Of a stretch of 64,000 nt of DNA, positions 51,612-59,482 are shown piece after piece. The stretch is from Candidatus Gastranaerophilales bacterium. GTDB lineage: Bacteria > Cyanobacteriota > Vampirovibrionia > Gastranaerophilales > Gastranaerophilaceae. The translations under genes were made by a program, and so were the position numbers. Each line of letters starts with the position of its first letter. The stretch's first letter is position 1. Location: the NCBI GenBank assembly GCA_900770525.1, contig CAAHDT010000027.1:62001-126000 (forward strand), read 5' to 3'. The notes under the pieces are model-generated. The model was not told where the DNA came from. It saw nothing but the letters and a program-made list of their open reading frames with translations, and ran no database searches.

Positions 51612-52541
51612 CTACTGCTTACACTTACTTTTGCCATTCCAACTCAAGTCGTTGCAGTGCAAATAATCCATATTTTCCTTATAAATTACCCAAGCAGTAC
51701 AACCACGCCCATTCATATATGTAACATTTTGTCCTAAATTACATTGACCACCAAATGAATGGAGAGTGTCTGTTGGAAGACCTAATGGTTGAAGTCCAAT
51801 TTTGGGTTTCAACTTAAAGAAAAAGGAATTAACCCCAATTCTACAAGCCTTTTTGTCACATCCATCATAATAAATTATAATATCAGAAGAATTCCCCTTG
51901 CTAACGTATCCCATTGCAACAATAGTTCCATCTTTTAGTTTTAAATATTGTTTTGCATAATGTACCACCTTGTAAGCATAAGAACCATTAAGTTTCTGAA
52001 TTGTTGTTTTAAAATCAGAATTATTTTCAGATGTATCCAAAAATTCACCTAAATACGAAAGAACTTTTTCTTCCCCAGAATAATCTAATATCTTTTGCCC
52101 ATTCTCATCTACCTCACCTGTATCAGTAACTGCTAAATCCCAATATTGCAGTTCTCCGTGTGATTCTTGCGCTCTAACAAAAGCTTGCTGCAATGTGGAA
52201 TATGTCTTTTTCAACTGAATAACACGTTGTTTCTCGCGATAGTTTGTGATTAATGTCGGCAATGTCAATGCCGCAACAATACCGATTATGCCGAGGGTGA
52301 TTAATACCTCTGCCAATGTGAACGCGACCTTACGCCTGCCTGCAAAGTTTTTCGCGGTGCGCAAATGTGCGCACCCTACTTTTCTTCTACGCCCTCGCAG
52401 GATATAGTCATCCTGAACTTGTTTCAGGATCTGCCCACTGGTACGTTCTTGCGAACGGTCGTTTTGTGTTTCGGATGTCGTAACTGCTTGATGATAGTCA
52501 CTGTAGGGTGCGCACACTTGCGCACCGGCAATACTTGCCAC
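51612..52541 (-). CDS. Prepilin-like protein with abnormal repeat-derived N-terminal extension
   Basis: From about residue 73 this is a normal prepilin-like protein: FTLAEVLITLGIIGIVAA, the hydrophobic helix, then a globular part with Cys pairs and CTAWVIYKENMDYLHC near the end, a paralogue of the 8822-9574 product. The residue before the cleavage point is Ala. The 72 residues before it are unusual: they are translations of interspersed repeats (for example QILKQVQDDY and VGCAHLRT). No ATG exists near the motif: the options are the far GTG at 52541 or a TTG at 52364. The extent given is the open frame; the true start is uncertain and the gene may be poorly expressed. An S41 protease gene lies upstream on the same strand. 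Confidence 0.75.
   Translation of the reverse strand: MASIAGAQVCAPYSDYHQAVTTSETQNDRSQERTSGQILKQVQDDYILRGRRRKVGCAHLRTAKNFAGRRKVAFTLAEVLITLGIIGIVAALTLPTLITNYREKQRVIQLKKTYSTLQQAFVRAQESHGELQYWDLAVTDTGEVDENGQKILDYSGEEKVLSYLGEFLDTSENNSDFKTTIQKLNGSYAYKVVHYAKQYLKLKDGTIVAMGYVSKGNSSDIIIYYDGCDKKACRIGVNSFFFKLKPKIGLQPLGLPTDTLHSFGGQCNLGQNVTYMNGRGCTAWVIYKENMDYLHCNDLSWNGKSKCKQ
52356..52379. repeat. Interspersed repeat, family 2 (inverted copy)
   Basis: GGTGCGCAAATGTGCGCACCCTAC is an inverted palindromic unit, the reverse of the GTAGGGTGCGCA..TGCGCACC type. It lies inside the N-terminal extension of the prepilin-like frame. Confidence 0.75.
52407..52438. repeat. Interspersed palindromic repeat, family 1, copy D (short loop)
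   Basis: GTCATCCTGAA and TTCAGGAT pair around a short loop (ACTTG side), followed by CTGCCCAC. The same ends as copy A, inverted orientation, with nearly no interior. Confidence 0.75.
52499..52526. repeat. Interspersed repeat, family 2
   Basis: CACTGTAGGG followed by TGCGCACACTTGCGCACC; the GGTGCGCA and TGCGCACC arms pair. It overlaps the start of the prepilin-like open frame. Confidence 0.75.
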
Positions 52542-52655
52542 TGGGTAAATTACATCATTCGACTCTTTTAATTACTCGATGGTGGTTGAATTAAGGTTTA
52601 TCCCCTCACCCGCTGGTAGAGAGAGTTTTTCACTGTTACTCATTTCTGCTTGACT

Positions 52656-52687
52656 GTGGCTAGATGCTGAAATAAATTCAGCATGAC
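52656..52687. repeat. Interspersed palindromic repeat, family 1, copy C
   Basis: GTGGCTAGATGCTGAA, 4-base loop, TTCAGCATGAC. The compensating change G/C in both arms (GCTGAA/TTCAGC instead of CCTGAA/TTCAGG) keeps the stem. Confidence 0.75.
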
Positions 52688-52752
52688 AAATTCTATTCGC
52701 TTGACTGTGTTGTGAACCGCCAAAAGCCTTGCTATTACAGCTTAGAAGGTTA

Positions 52753-52763
52753 CCCCCCCCCCC
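52753..52763. repeat. Homopolymer of 11 C (11 G on the minus strand)
   Basis: A run of 11 identical bases in AT-rich DNA, inside the frame that starts at 52813 on the minus strand. Such tracts change length by slippage and can switch a reading frame. Confidence 0.9.
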
Positions 52764-52841
52764 GAAAACCGCTCTACGACTGGATTTTCAGGATTTTTAA
52801 ATTCTCTTTTCATTTTATCCTCCTGTTTTCTGTTCTTCCTC

Positions 52842-52860
52842 GTTGGGCTGAAAGCCCAAC
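52842..52860. repeat. Perfect hairpin GTTGGGCT/AGCCCAAC
   Basis: An 8-bp stem with a 3-base loop. On the minus strand it reads TGTAGG-TTGGGCT, similar in design to family 2 units. No T run follows, so it is unlikely to be a terminator. The gap 52542-52913 holds only these repeats, the C11 tract and the interrupted start. Confidence 0.6.
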
Positions 52861-52913
52861 CTACATTTAATATACAATATTTTCCACTTTTGCACAAGTC
52901 ATACAAAATAAAA

Positions 52914-54158
52914 TCACTTATTTTGACTAATCATCTTAGACAACATGTTTTTTGCCGTTTGCAACTGGACATCTTCGCGGTTTCGGATATTCTTTTCCGT
53001 AAACTGAACTTCTACATCCGGTTTTATTCCTTTTTTATTGATATCTGTGCCGGCAGGAGTCAAGTATTTAGCAACAGTCAAGTTTAGCCCTGTTTCATTT
53101 TCTAGCGGAATAATTTTCTGAACCATACCTTTTCCAAAAGTTCTTGTACCTACAAGTTTTGCCCTGTGATAATCTTTCAATGCACCGGATAAAATTTCAC
53201 TGGCACTGGCACTACCGCCATCAACAAGTACTACGACAGGTTTTTGCACACTAAAATCTGTTTCTTGGGCTTGAATATCATATTTATACCCATTTCGACC
53301 GACAATACTAACAATTTTCCCTTCTGGAATAAACAAGTTCGCAATAAATATCGCATTTGGTAATAACCCACCTGTATTTCCTCTTAAATCGATTATCAAA
53401 CCGTCTGTTTTCTTTGTTTTTTCCATAGCTTCAAGAAACTCGTTTGGAGTAGTTGCTCCGATAAAACTTGTTATCTGAATATAGCCAATATTGTTTTCAA
53501 CGTTGCTTTTTACGGTTTTTATTTTTATTTCTTTTCTAACAACTTTTTTAACAAATTTGTCATTATTTCTCAAAACAGTCAACTGCACGAAAGTATTCTC
53601 AGGACCTCGGACCAAATTTGCAACTTCTGCAACAGAAAGTCCGCTCGCATCTTTACCATCAATACTCAAAATTATATCCCCTGCTTGAAGGTTTGCAGTT
53701 TGCGCAGGAGTTCCTTCAATAACGTTTACAATATGAACTTTCCCCGAAACACTAGAAATATTTACCCCGATACCGCTTATTTTTGAATCAATCGAAGTAT
53801 TTTGATCGTTATATTCAGTCTTGTTCATATATCTTGAATACGGGTCGTTAAGACTCGCAAGCATTGTATCTATCGCAACTTTTGCATCTTCATCAGTTTT
53901 TATTTGGTCATCGTAATGTTCTTTCCAACGCCCCCAAACTTGGTGGTTCATTGTCGAATCATAATAGTTTGTCTTAACAATTTCCCAAACATTATTAAAC
54001 AATTTCTGAGATGAAACATGGTTATGATTAACCATTTCTTCATCAGACTCGTATATCGGGTTGTTTGCCGTCATAAACACTTTATTACAAGCAAATAGGG
54101 CAACAACCATAATTATAAAAATGTATAACTCTTTTCTCTTCATACCAATATTTAACAT
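52914..54158 (-). CDS. S41-family C-terminal processing protease (CtpA-like), second copy
   Basis: This is a 414-residue paralogue of the 9733-10953 protease. Residues about 8-28 form a signal anchor. Helices to about 120, a PDZ domain (about 120-205, GIGVNISSVSGKVHIVNVIEG then PAQTANLQAGDIILSIDG) and the protease core follow, with GSASASEIL (Ser) and TFGKG (Lys), 25 residues apart. There are two possible ATG starts (54158 and 54143), neither with a strong ribosome binding site. It lies upstream of the interrupted prepilin-like gene on the same strand. It probably processes envelope proteins. Confidence 0.9.
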   Translation of the reverse strand: MLNIGMKRKELYIFIIMVVALFACNKVFMTANNPIYESDEEMVNHNHVSSQKLFNNVWEIVKTNYYDSTMNHQVWGRWKEHYDDQIKTDEDAKVAIDTMLASLNDPYSRYMNKTEYNDQNTSIDSKISGIGVNISSVSGKVHIVNVIEGTPAQTANLQAGDIILSIDGKDASGLSVAEVANLVRGPENTFVQLTVLRNNDKFVKKVVRKEIKIKTVKSNVENNIGYIQITSFIGATTPNEFLEAMEKTKKTDGLIIDLRGNTGGLLPNAIFIANLFIPEGKIVSIVGRNGYKYDIQAQETDFSVQKPVVVLVDGGSASASEILSGALKDYHRAKLVGTRTFGKGMVQKIIPLENETGLNLTVAKYLTPAGTDINKKGIKPDVEVQFTEKNIRNREDVQLQTAKNMLSKMISQNK

Positions 54159-54218
54159 CAAGGAATTTTTATAATCAATATACTTTTTTCTTAGGCTAAC
54201 GGGAGATTAAAAACTTGA

Positions 54219-54911
54219 TTAAAGGTTTGCTCCGCCTGATGTAATTCGCCCCAATATACCTGTATCTCCACCGGTTTCTTGTAAAAGTTTTATGACAAAT
54301 TCATTTGCCTCTTTATCTCTGGAAATTGCCTCTTGAATACTCAACATTTCACCATAACTAAGTCCTTTAAAAGAAACTTTATTTAAATTTTTGATATACT
54401 TTTTAAACTTTTCCTGTGTCTTAAAATCAAAACCGGCAAGATTTTTTTTCAAAGAGTACCATAAGTAAAATTCTCTCAATAACATATAATAATCTAACTG
54501 CTTATTACTTATAATAAACATCGGCTTAGTTTTAAAACCGAGTCCACTGCCTGTCAAAATATTAACATACAACGCTTTCACTCCTTTTAACTCGGTGATT
54601 AAGCCTGTATGTTCATTGATTTTTTCAAGAATTTTATTTGCATTAACAATTTTGTAAACTTTTGTACCGTTTGCCTCAACATAATCCAGTAATTTTTGAG
54701 GATTATTATGGGCAGTTTTTGCAATCGCCCCAACAGCTTCTTTAACCTCATCAACCAACTGCAAAGATTTAGAATTCAAAGTAACTTTTTCAGTAGACGA
54801 AATTATTGTTTTTCCCATCGAATTACTGAATGTTTTGTTTAGCATTTTTTGTAAAGCTTTAGCCCTAAAACCGATAGCAATTCTTCTGATTTTTTCGACA
54901 ATTCTTTTCAT
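54219..54911 (-). CDS. Protein of unknown function
   Basis: This is a 230-residue, mainly helical, basic protein that I do not recognise. The N-terminus (MKRIVEKIRRIAIGFRAKALQKML) is strongly basic and amphipathic. The middle contains LVDEVKEAVGAIAKTAHNNPQ, and the end is Gly-rich (ETGGDTGILGRITSGGANL). There is no signal peptide. The ATG at 54911 is preferred; the frame is open 28 codons further, into the preceding permease gene. A TATACT sits 6 bases before this ATG, so a leaderless transcript is possible. It lies downstream of the permease gene. Confidence 0.65.
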   Translation of the reverse strand: MKRIVEKIRRIAIGFRAKALQKMLNKTFSNSMGKTIISSTEKVTLNSKSLQLVDEVKEAVGAIAKTAHNNPQKLLDYVEANGTKVYKIVNANKILEKINEHTGLITELKGVKALYVNILTGSGLGFKTKPMFIISNKQLDYYMLLREFYLWYSLKKNLAGFDFKTQEKFKKYIKNLNKVSFKGLSYGEMLSIQEAISRDKEANEFVIKLLQETGGDTGILGRITSGGANL

Positions 54912-54967
54912 ACGGAAAGTATACACTAATACTCTTAAAATGTTTTCATCCGTAGAGAGTAATTTTA

Positions 54968-55861
54968 CTAGACAAATTGAAGAATTATACCGCAAACGGC
55001 ACTTATGATGAGTAAAGTTGAAATTAATTTAAAAGTATCTCTGAATTTATTTATTCGAAGCAACACCAAAAAACCTAACCCCGCATTAGACATCAAACCT
55101 GCCATTGCAGCGCCAAATGATATCGTACCTTTAATTAACATTAAGGTTATAGCAATAGACACCGCGCAATTTGGAATAAGTCCGATAATTGCCGTAATAA
55201 CCGGTTGAACTATTTTATATGCAGTCATATTACTTGAATAAAATGAACTTATAAAATCAACACTTATAAAATAATTTAAAACTAAAGTTATCAACAAAAT
55301 GAACACAAAAGTATGAAGTGTATGCTTTATCGGATGGATTAACAATTCTCTGCGATGATGAGTTAAAAGTTCGTGTTTGCAGCAACCTGTTTCTACATCT
55401 TCAATATGCTCATCAGAATTCTCTTCTTCTACTAAGTCATTTTGCTTAAAAATAAAATCAACTAAGTATCCGGCAGGAATAGCTATCAAAAGCTTTGTCA
55501 AAATAACAGGAAACACGTAATGATACACTGACGGATTTGAAAGAAGAACCGGAATTGCCTCATCAGAAGTTGCCAAATATATTGCAATTAGCGTTCCCTT
55601 AGTTATAAATCTTCTAACGTATAAAGTACTTGCGATTACCGAAAATCCGCATTGAGGAATAATTGCAGCCGTACTACCGATTAAAGGACCGGTACGCTTT
55701 GCGGTTTTCATAAATTTATTAACTTTATCTGAAAAATAAAATTCAAAGAATTCAACAAGTAAAAATATTACAAATAAAAACGGAAGAACTGCAAAACTGT
55801 CACAAATCGCATCAACCGCCCAATCCACCAATCCTAAATTTTCTAAAAACTCAGCTATCAT
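54968..55861 (-). CDS. Putative 10-TM heavy-metal exporter (ArsP_2-like permease)
   Basis: This is a 297-residue integral membrane protein. Two halves of about five hydrophobic segments each are linked by a Cys/His/Glu-rich loop (EEENSDEHIEDVETGCCKHELLTHHRRE, residues about 147-175, in parts) that may bind metal. The first half carries IGSTAAIIPQCGFSVIASTLY and ATSDEAIPVLLS, the second IGLIPNCAVSIAITLMLI and GAAMAGLMSNAGLGFLVLLR. This paired PQCG/PNCA pattern is typical of the ArsP_2 group (putative manganese, arsenic or organic-metal exporters). The substrate is unknown. An XRE regulator gene lies upstream. Confidence 0.82.
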   Translation of the reverse strand: MIAEFLENLGLVDWAVDAICDSFAVLPFLFVIFLLVEFFEFYFSDKVNKFMKTAKRTGPLIGSTAAIIPQCGFSVIASTLYVRRFITKGTLIAIYLATSDEAIPVLLSNPSVYHYVFPVILTKLLIAIPAGYLVDFIFKQNDLVEEENSDEHIEDVETGCCKHELLTHHRRELLIHPIKHTLHTFVFILLITLVLNYFISVDFISSFYSSNMTAYKIVQPVITAIIGLIPNCAVSIAITLMLIKGTISFGAAMAGLMSNAGLGFLVLLRINKFRDTFKLISTLLIISAVCGIILQFV

Positions 55862-55945
55862 AAAAACCTCTTTGCTTATATAATATTATAAACATCACAC
55901 CTGTCCAATAAGAAATTATAGTTAAACAAAGGCTTGTTCTATAAA

Positions 55946-56164
55946 TCAAAAATCAAAAAAATCTTTCACTTTAATATCAAGTTTTTCTGCAATATCTATA
56001 AGCAAACTAAGACTTACACATCGTTTAGCAGTTTCAATTTTAGCAAGATGTTCTCTTGATATATCCAAAAGCTCTGCCAATTGGTTTTGAGAAAGCCCTT
56101 TCTCTTTCCTAAACTTAAAGATATTTCTACCTAATTGTAAAATTTTTGTAGTCTTATTGTTCAC
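55946..56164 (-). CDS. XRE-family helix-turn-helix regulator
   Basis: This is a 72-residue DNA-binding protein with an HTH_3 domain: LGRNIFKFRKEKGLSQNQLA, then ELLDISREHLAKIETAKRCV and LIDIAEKLDIKVKDFFDF. It is nearly all HTH, the usual form of a small Cro/CI-like regulator. The frame is open much further upstream, but that extension is hydrophobic and overlaps the divergent gene, so the GTG at 56164 is chosen; it has no ribosome binding site and follows a TAAAAT box by 7 bases, which suggests a leaderless mRNA. It could regulate itself, the permease downstream or the divergent prepilin. Confidence 0.8.
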   Translation of the reverse strand: MNNKTTKILQLGRNIFKFRKEKGLSQNQLAELLDISREHLAKIETAKRCVSLSLLIDIAEKLDIKVKDFFDF

Positions 56165-56238
56165 AAAAATTATTTTATATGTTAGTATTCTGAATGTATG
56201 TAGCCTTAAAGAGAACAAATAATATGAAAGGATTTTGT

Positions 56239-57030
56239 ATGTTTGAAAAAAGATTAATGAGAGCTGAAAACAATAATTATAAAACTGCAAATGGTTTTAC
56301 ATTAGCGGAAGTCTTAATTACATTAGGTATAATCGGAGTTGTTGCAGCAATAACCTTGCCTATGCTTATACAAAATTACCAAAGAAAAGTTGTTGAAACC
56401 AGACTTGCAAAATTCTCTTCAATGTTCAACCAAGCAATTGAGCGCTCGGTTGCGGATAACGGAGAAACAAAGTATTGGGATGATTATCAAGTTTGGGAAA
56501 AGTATGACACCATTGATGGGGAAAAAGTTCTACAAGATATGCACAATGAGTCTGATGCCAGTTTTAATAAATATTTAGGTAAATATATGAATATTATTAG
56601 AAAAAAAGAAATAAATGCAAATACACCATACGTAGCAGGTAGTGCGGGCAAAAAGACTTATTTATATTATCTAAGTGATGGAAGTGCATTTTCATTCAGA
56701 TATATGCATAATAGAGAAATAATATTTTACCCGAAAGCAACTGACAAATGTGTTGCGATGTCTGAATACGATAAAATTGGAACTTGTGCTTTTATATTCT
56801 CGTTTTTTACAGTAAATAACGATACCAGTCAAGATATGAAGTATGTAAGAGGCGGTCATTTAGACCCATATATGTATAAATGGGATGGAACCGTTGATAA
56901 TTTAATCAATTATAGTGAAAGAGGCTGCAACAATCATCCCTCTAAGGAACTTGGCGCATATTTTTGTACGAAACTTATTGAAATAAACGGATGGAAAATT
57001 CCTAAAGATTATCCAAGAAAAGTTTGGTAG
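56239..57030 (+). CDS. Type IV prepilin-like protein
   Basis: This is a 263-residue protein. The ATG at 56239 is chosen because AAAGGA lies 6 bases before it. The leader is 19 residues, basic, ending in Gly, followed by FTLAEVLITLGIIGVVAA and ITLPMLIQNYQRKVVE. The globular part has WDDYQVWEKYD, an SGKKTYLYYLSDGSAFSFRY segment and a Cys-containing end (ERGCNNHPS). It is related in its head to the genes at 8822, 51612 and 60044, but the C-terminal domain differs. It is divergent from the XRE gene with a 74-base gap. Confidence 0.9.
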   Translation: MFEKRLMRAENNNYKTANGFTLAEVLITLGIIGVVAAITLPMLIQNYQRKVVETRLAKFSSMFNQAIERSVADNGETKYWDDYQVWEKYDTIDGEKVLQDMHNESDASFNKYLGKYMNIIRKKEINANTPYVAGSAGKKTYLYYLSDGSAFSFRYMHNREIIFYPKATDKCVAMSEYDKIGTCAFIFSFFTVNNDTSQDMKYVRGGHLDPYMYKWDGTVDNLINYSERGCNNHPSKELGAYFCTKLIEINGWKIPKDYPRKVW

Positions 57031-57103
57031 AAAGCAGAGGGTGGCGAAAAGCATAGCGCTTTCCACCATTTACTTTTGTTCCTTCATTTCTTACACAAAC
57101 ATG

Positions 57104-57178
57104 TTATCCTGAAAAGATAGAAAATTTTTACGAACGATAGTGAGTAATTAATTTTCATCTTATTCAGGATCTAGCCAC
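57104..57178. repeat. Interspersed palindromic repeat, family 1, copy B (inverted)
   Basis: It starts TTATCCTGAAAAGATAG and ends ATCTTATTCAGGATCTAGCC AC, the reverse of copy A at 51457-51527, with arms CCTGAA-AAGAT and ATCTT-TTCAGG and a different interior. The rest of the gap 57031-57418 shows no gene; a second pair GGTGG..CCACC lies just after the prepilin stop. Confidence 0.8.
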
Positions 57179-57418
57179 CATTAATTTTATTTAGCTCTTG
57201 CAATTTAAAAATAATGGCAATTACTATTATTTTTATACAATCTTTTCTTTGTTCATTTTCTCTTCTTTTGCATCAAAGAAGAAAAAATGAACATAGAAAG
57301 AGCATCATATATAATCTCCTATCGTAAACTAACGTTGAAAATGTTTAAATTAAATTGATTATTATCAATCTTATATAACATTTTTGATTACTCTTGTCAA
57401 CCATTGCATAATTGAGAA

Positions 57419-57646
57419 ATGATTATAAATGAATTGGACGATTTTCAGCTTGTAAAATATTTGTTGAACAACGAGTATGTTCTACAAAAAGATTTGAATA
57501 CGAAACTAAATGAAAAACTCGGCAAGCAAACTAAAGAATCAAATTTTTCGTGCAAGTTAAAAAGACAACACTTGACGTTCAAAGAGCTAAAATTGATATG
57601 CGAAATTCTTGGATACAATTTAAGTGTAGATAAAAAATGCCAATAA
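57419..57646 (+). CDS. Small helix-turn-helix-like protein
   Basis: This is a 75-residue basic protein with the pattern LVKYLLNNEYVLQKDLNTKL then SNFSCKLKRQHLTFKELKLI and LGYNLSVDKK. This is a four-to-five-helix XRE-like or related DNA-binding fold, in which the SNFSxKLKR stretch would be the recognition helix. No strong ribosome binding site is seen. It is not named; a regulator role is inference from the helix pattern. Confidence 0.6.
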   Translation: MIINELDDFQLVKYLLNNEYVLQKDLNTKLNEKLGKQTKESNFSCKLKRQHLTFKELKLICEILGYNLSVDKKCQ

Positions 57647-57666
57647 ATTAAATTATATAAAACTAT

Positions 57667-58251
57667 CTACCAATCTTGAGAGCCATATTGTTTAAAGATA
57701 TCAATAGTATGCTGAATTTTCTTCTCAACCGAATTTATTTTACTCAAAACTTTCTCATCCGAAGTTTTAAGTTTCAACAACTGCAATTCCAGATACTCCT
57801 CTTTGGCTTTTCGTACCTTTTGTTTATCTTCTTCCCTTCTTAAAAACAACCAACCTTCAAACCCACACCCCGGAGGAACTACAACCCAGCCGCTTGACGG
57901 GCAATGAATACAAAGTGTCGGACGTTCCTCATATATCGAACATAAATTATTATCCAACAAATATCTGCAATGATAAAAAGTTATATTGTTTTCATCATAT
58001 TTACCATCAGCTTCCAACATCTTTTTTATGTTCTCAACAACCGCATTATCAACTTTTCTCGCGGCTTCTATAGACGGGTAAGGTTCAAAAAGTTTAAGAA
58101 AATCTATTGCAAATTCGTTCCCTTCCGCTGCCATTTGTTTTATCCGCGGATAAGGATATTGGGTATTGGTTATAACTCGACAACACCTGCCACACATTTT
58201 ACATAAACTTTGAGGACGCTTATTTAAATAATTTTCTTCATAACTACCCAT
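57667..58251 (-). CDS. YkgJ-family Cys-cluster protein
   Basis: This is a 194-residue protein with the Cys pattern of the YkgJ/CxxCxxCC family: CKMCGRCCRVI (residues about 17-27), FYHCRYLLDNNLCSIYEERPTLCIHCP (two stretches, about 97-123), which together ligate a metal or Fe-S-like cluster. The C-terminal third is a Lys/Glu-rich helix. The biochemical role of the family is unclear. It stands alone on the minus strand, convergent with the small HTH-like gene (only 20 bases apart). Confidence 0.82.
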   Translation of the reverse strand: MGSYEENYLNKRPQSLCKMCGRCCRVITNTQYPYPRIKQMAAEGNEFAIDFLKLFEPYPSIEAARKVDNAVVENIKKMLEADGKYDENNITFYHCRYLLDNNLCSIYEERPTLCIHCPSSGWVVVPPGCGFEGWLFLRREEDKQKVRKAKEEYLELQLLKLKTSDEKVLSKINSVEKKIQHTIDIFKQYGSQDW

Positions 58252-58378
58252 ATGCTTATTATAAGCATGCCTGAAATATTAACCAAACAGATTAACATTT
58301 CTTAAAAATAATGTTTTAATAGCAATTTTCTATGCGGAAAATACTTTATATTAATAGGTAGGTAAAGGTTATACTATT

Positions 58379-59479
58379 ATGCAGAATTCTATTACTCAAG
58401 GTAAAATTCCAAATACAATGAATATGCCGCAAATGCAAGCACAACAAGCACCTCAAATGCAGCCTCAATGTGCTCCAAATTATGCGCAAGCTCCGCAAAT
58501 AACAGCACCGGCACCACAGCCGGCAACAAACCCGAATTATGCCGGAGTAAATATTCAAATATTTAACCCTATGGTTGGAACTCCGGAAGGATATGTATAT
58601 CCTCAACAGACAAATTCTGCATACTCATCAGGAACTCAAGGCGGTTGCTACCCTGCAAACTACTATACAGCCGGTCAGTATCCGCAAGGAACTTTTGCAC
58701 CGCAAAATCCATACGTAAACCAGAATGCAAACCAGAATGCAAATGCGAACGGCACGGCTCAGGAACAAGGTTACTATGACCAAAACGGAGTTTTTCACCC
58801 ATCATCCGAAAATCAAAATGGTAACGGAGCCTTGAATGCCAATAATGCAGATGGAAAAACTAACGGCGCAAACGCAACAAACGCAACTGATGGAGCTAAT
58901 GCAGAAAAAGATGCTAACAATGCAGATGCAAATAAAAAAACAGATGAAAATGCTAACAAAAATGGCGAAAACAATCAAAATAACGTAAATAATAACAACA
59001 GTAATAACGATAAAAATGCAGATTCAAAAACAAATGAGGCGGACAAAAAAGACGGCAAGAAAACAGAAAAGAAACAAATTGTAGAACTCACAGACGATTA
59101 TATCAAAACTCTTGAAAATTACTTGAACAGTCAAGATACAGAAGTTCGTTTGATGGGGGCGAAAGAAGTTGTAAACAGATTATCGGAAGATAGTTCAAGA
59201 AAAGATGATCCAGCATTAACAGCATTAGTAAACAAAATGTTGCAAGATCCATCTGCCTCAATAAGAGCAATCGCATTAAGCCTTGTTGATTCAAGAACGG
59301 TTTTAGGTGATGATTATACCGTTAAAGTCTTGAAGAAAATGCAAAATTCAAAAGACGGTTACGGACAAGATTCAACACAGGCAACAAGCGCATTATTAAA
59401 AATGGCAGGAAAAACGGTCGAAAAAGAAGTCGAAGTAAAAGACACTCCAAAGAAAGTTGATAAAAAGCAGGCGGAATAG
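58379..59479 (+). CDS. Asn/Gln/Pro-rich HEAT-repeat protein, paralogue of 36132-37331
   Basis: This is a 366-residue protein. The N-terminal 110 residues are Gln/Pro/Ala/Tyr-rich and include VNIQIFNPMVGTP, matching VKIDVHNPMVNVP of the other copy. The linker (about 110-225) is almost only Asn, Ala, Asp, Lys and Gly. HEAT-like repeats begin at about 230 (LTDDYIKTLENYLNSQDTEV, RLMGAKEVVNRLSED, ASIRAIALSLVDSR), and a Lys-rich end follows. The ATG follows a TATACT box closely. It is probably a scaffold protein. The next gene starts 3 bases after its stop and is likely co-transcribed. Confidence 0.8.
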   Translation: MQNSITQGKIPNTMNMPQMQAQQAPQMQPQCAPNYAQAPQITAPAPQPATNPNYAGVNIQIFNPMVGTPEGYVYPQQTNSAYSSGTQGGCYPANYYTAGQYPQGTFAPQNPYVNQNANQNANANGTAQEQGYYDQNGVFHPSSENQNGNGALNANNADGKTNGANATNATDGANAEKDANNADANKKTDENANKNGENNQNNVNNNNSNNDKNADSKTNEADKKDGKKTEKKQIVELTDDYIKTLENYLNSQDTEVRLMGAKEVVNRLSEDSSRKDDPALTALVNKMLQDPSASIRAIALSLVDSRTVLGDDYTVKVLKKMQNSKDGYGQDSTQATSALLKMAGKTVEKEVEVKDTPKKVDKKQAE

Positions 59480-59482
59480 GTT

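Larger units (their letters stand above)
52572..52813 (-). pseudogene. Probable original 5' end of the prepilin-like gene, interrupted
   Basis: A strong ribosome binding site (AGGAGG) precedes an ATG at 52813. It starts a frame MKREFKNPENPVVERFSGGG that runs into eleven G and stops. If one G were added, the frame would continue through repeat-derived sequence (SKAFGGSQHSQ, CHAEFISASSHSQ) to a TAA at 52574-52572. That frame is the same one that opens again as the prepilin-like gene at 52541. I read it as the former start of that gene, broken by the homopolymer and one stop. Confidence 0.5.

Noticed and set aside
51138..52913. An insertion sequence
   Set aside because: No transposase-like frame on either strand; only short palindromic repeats.
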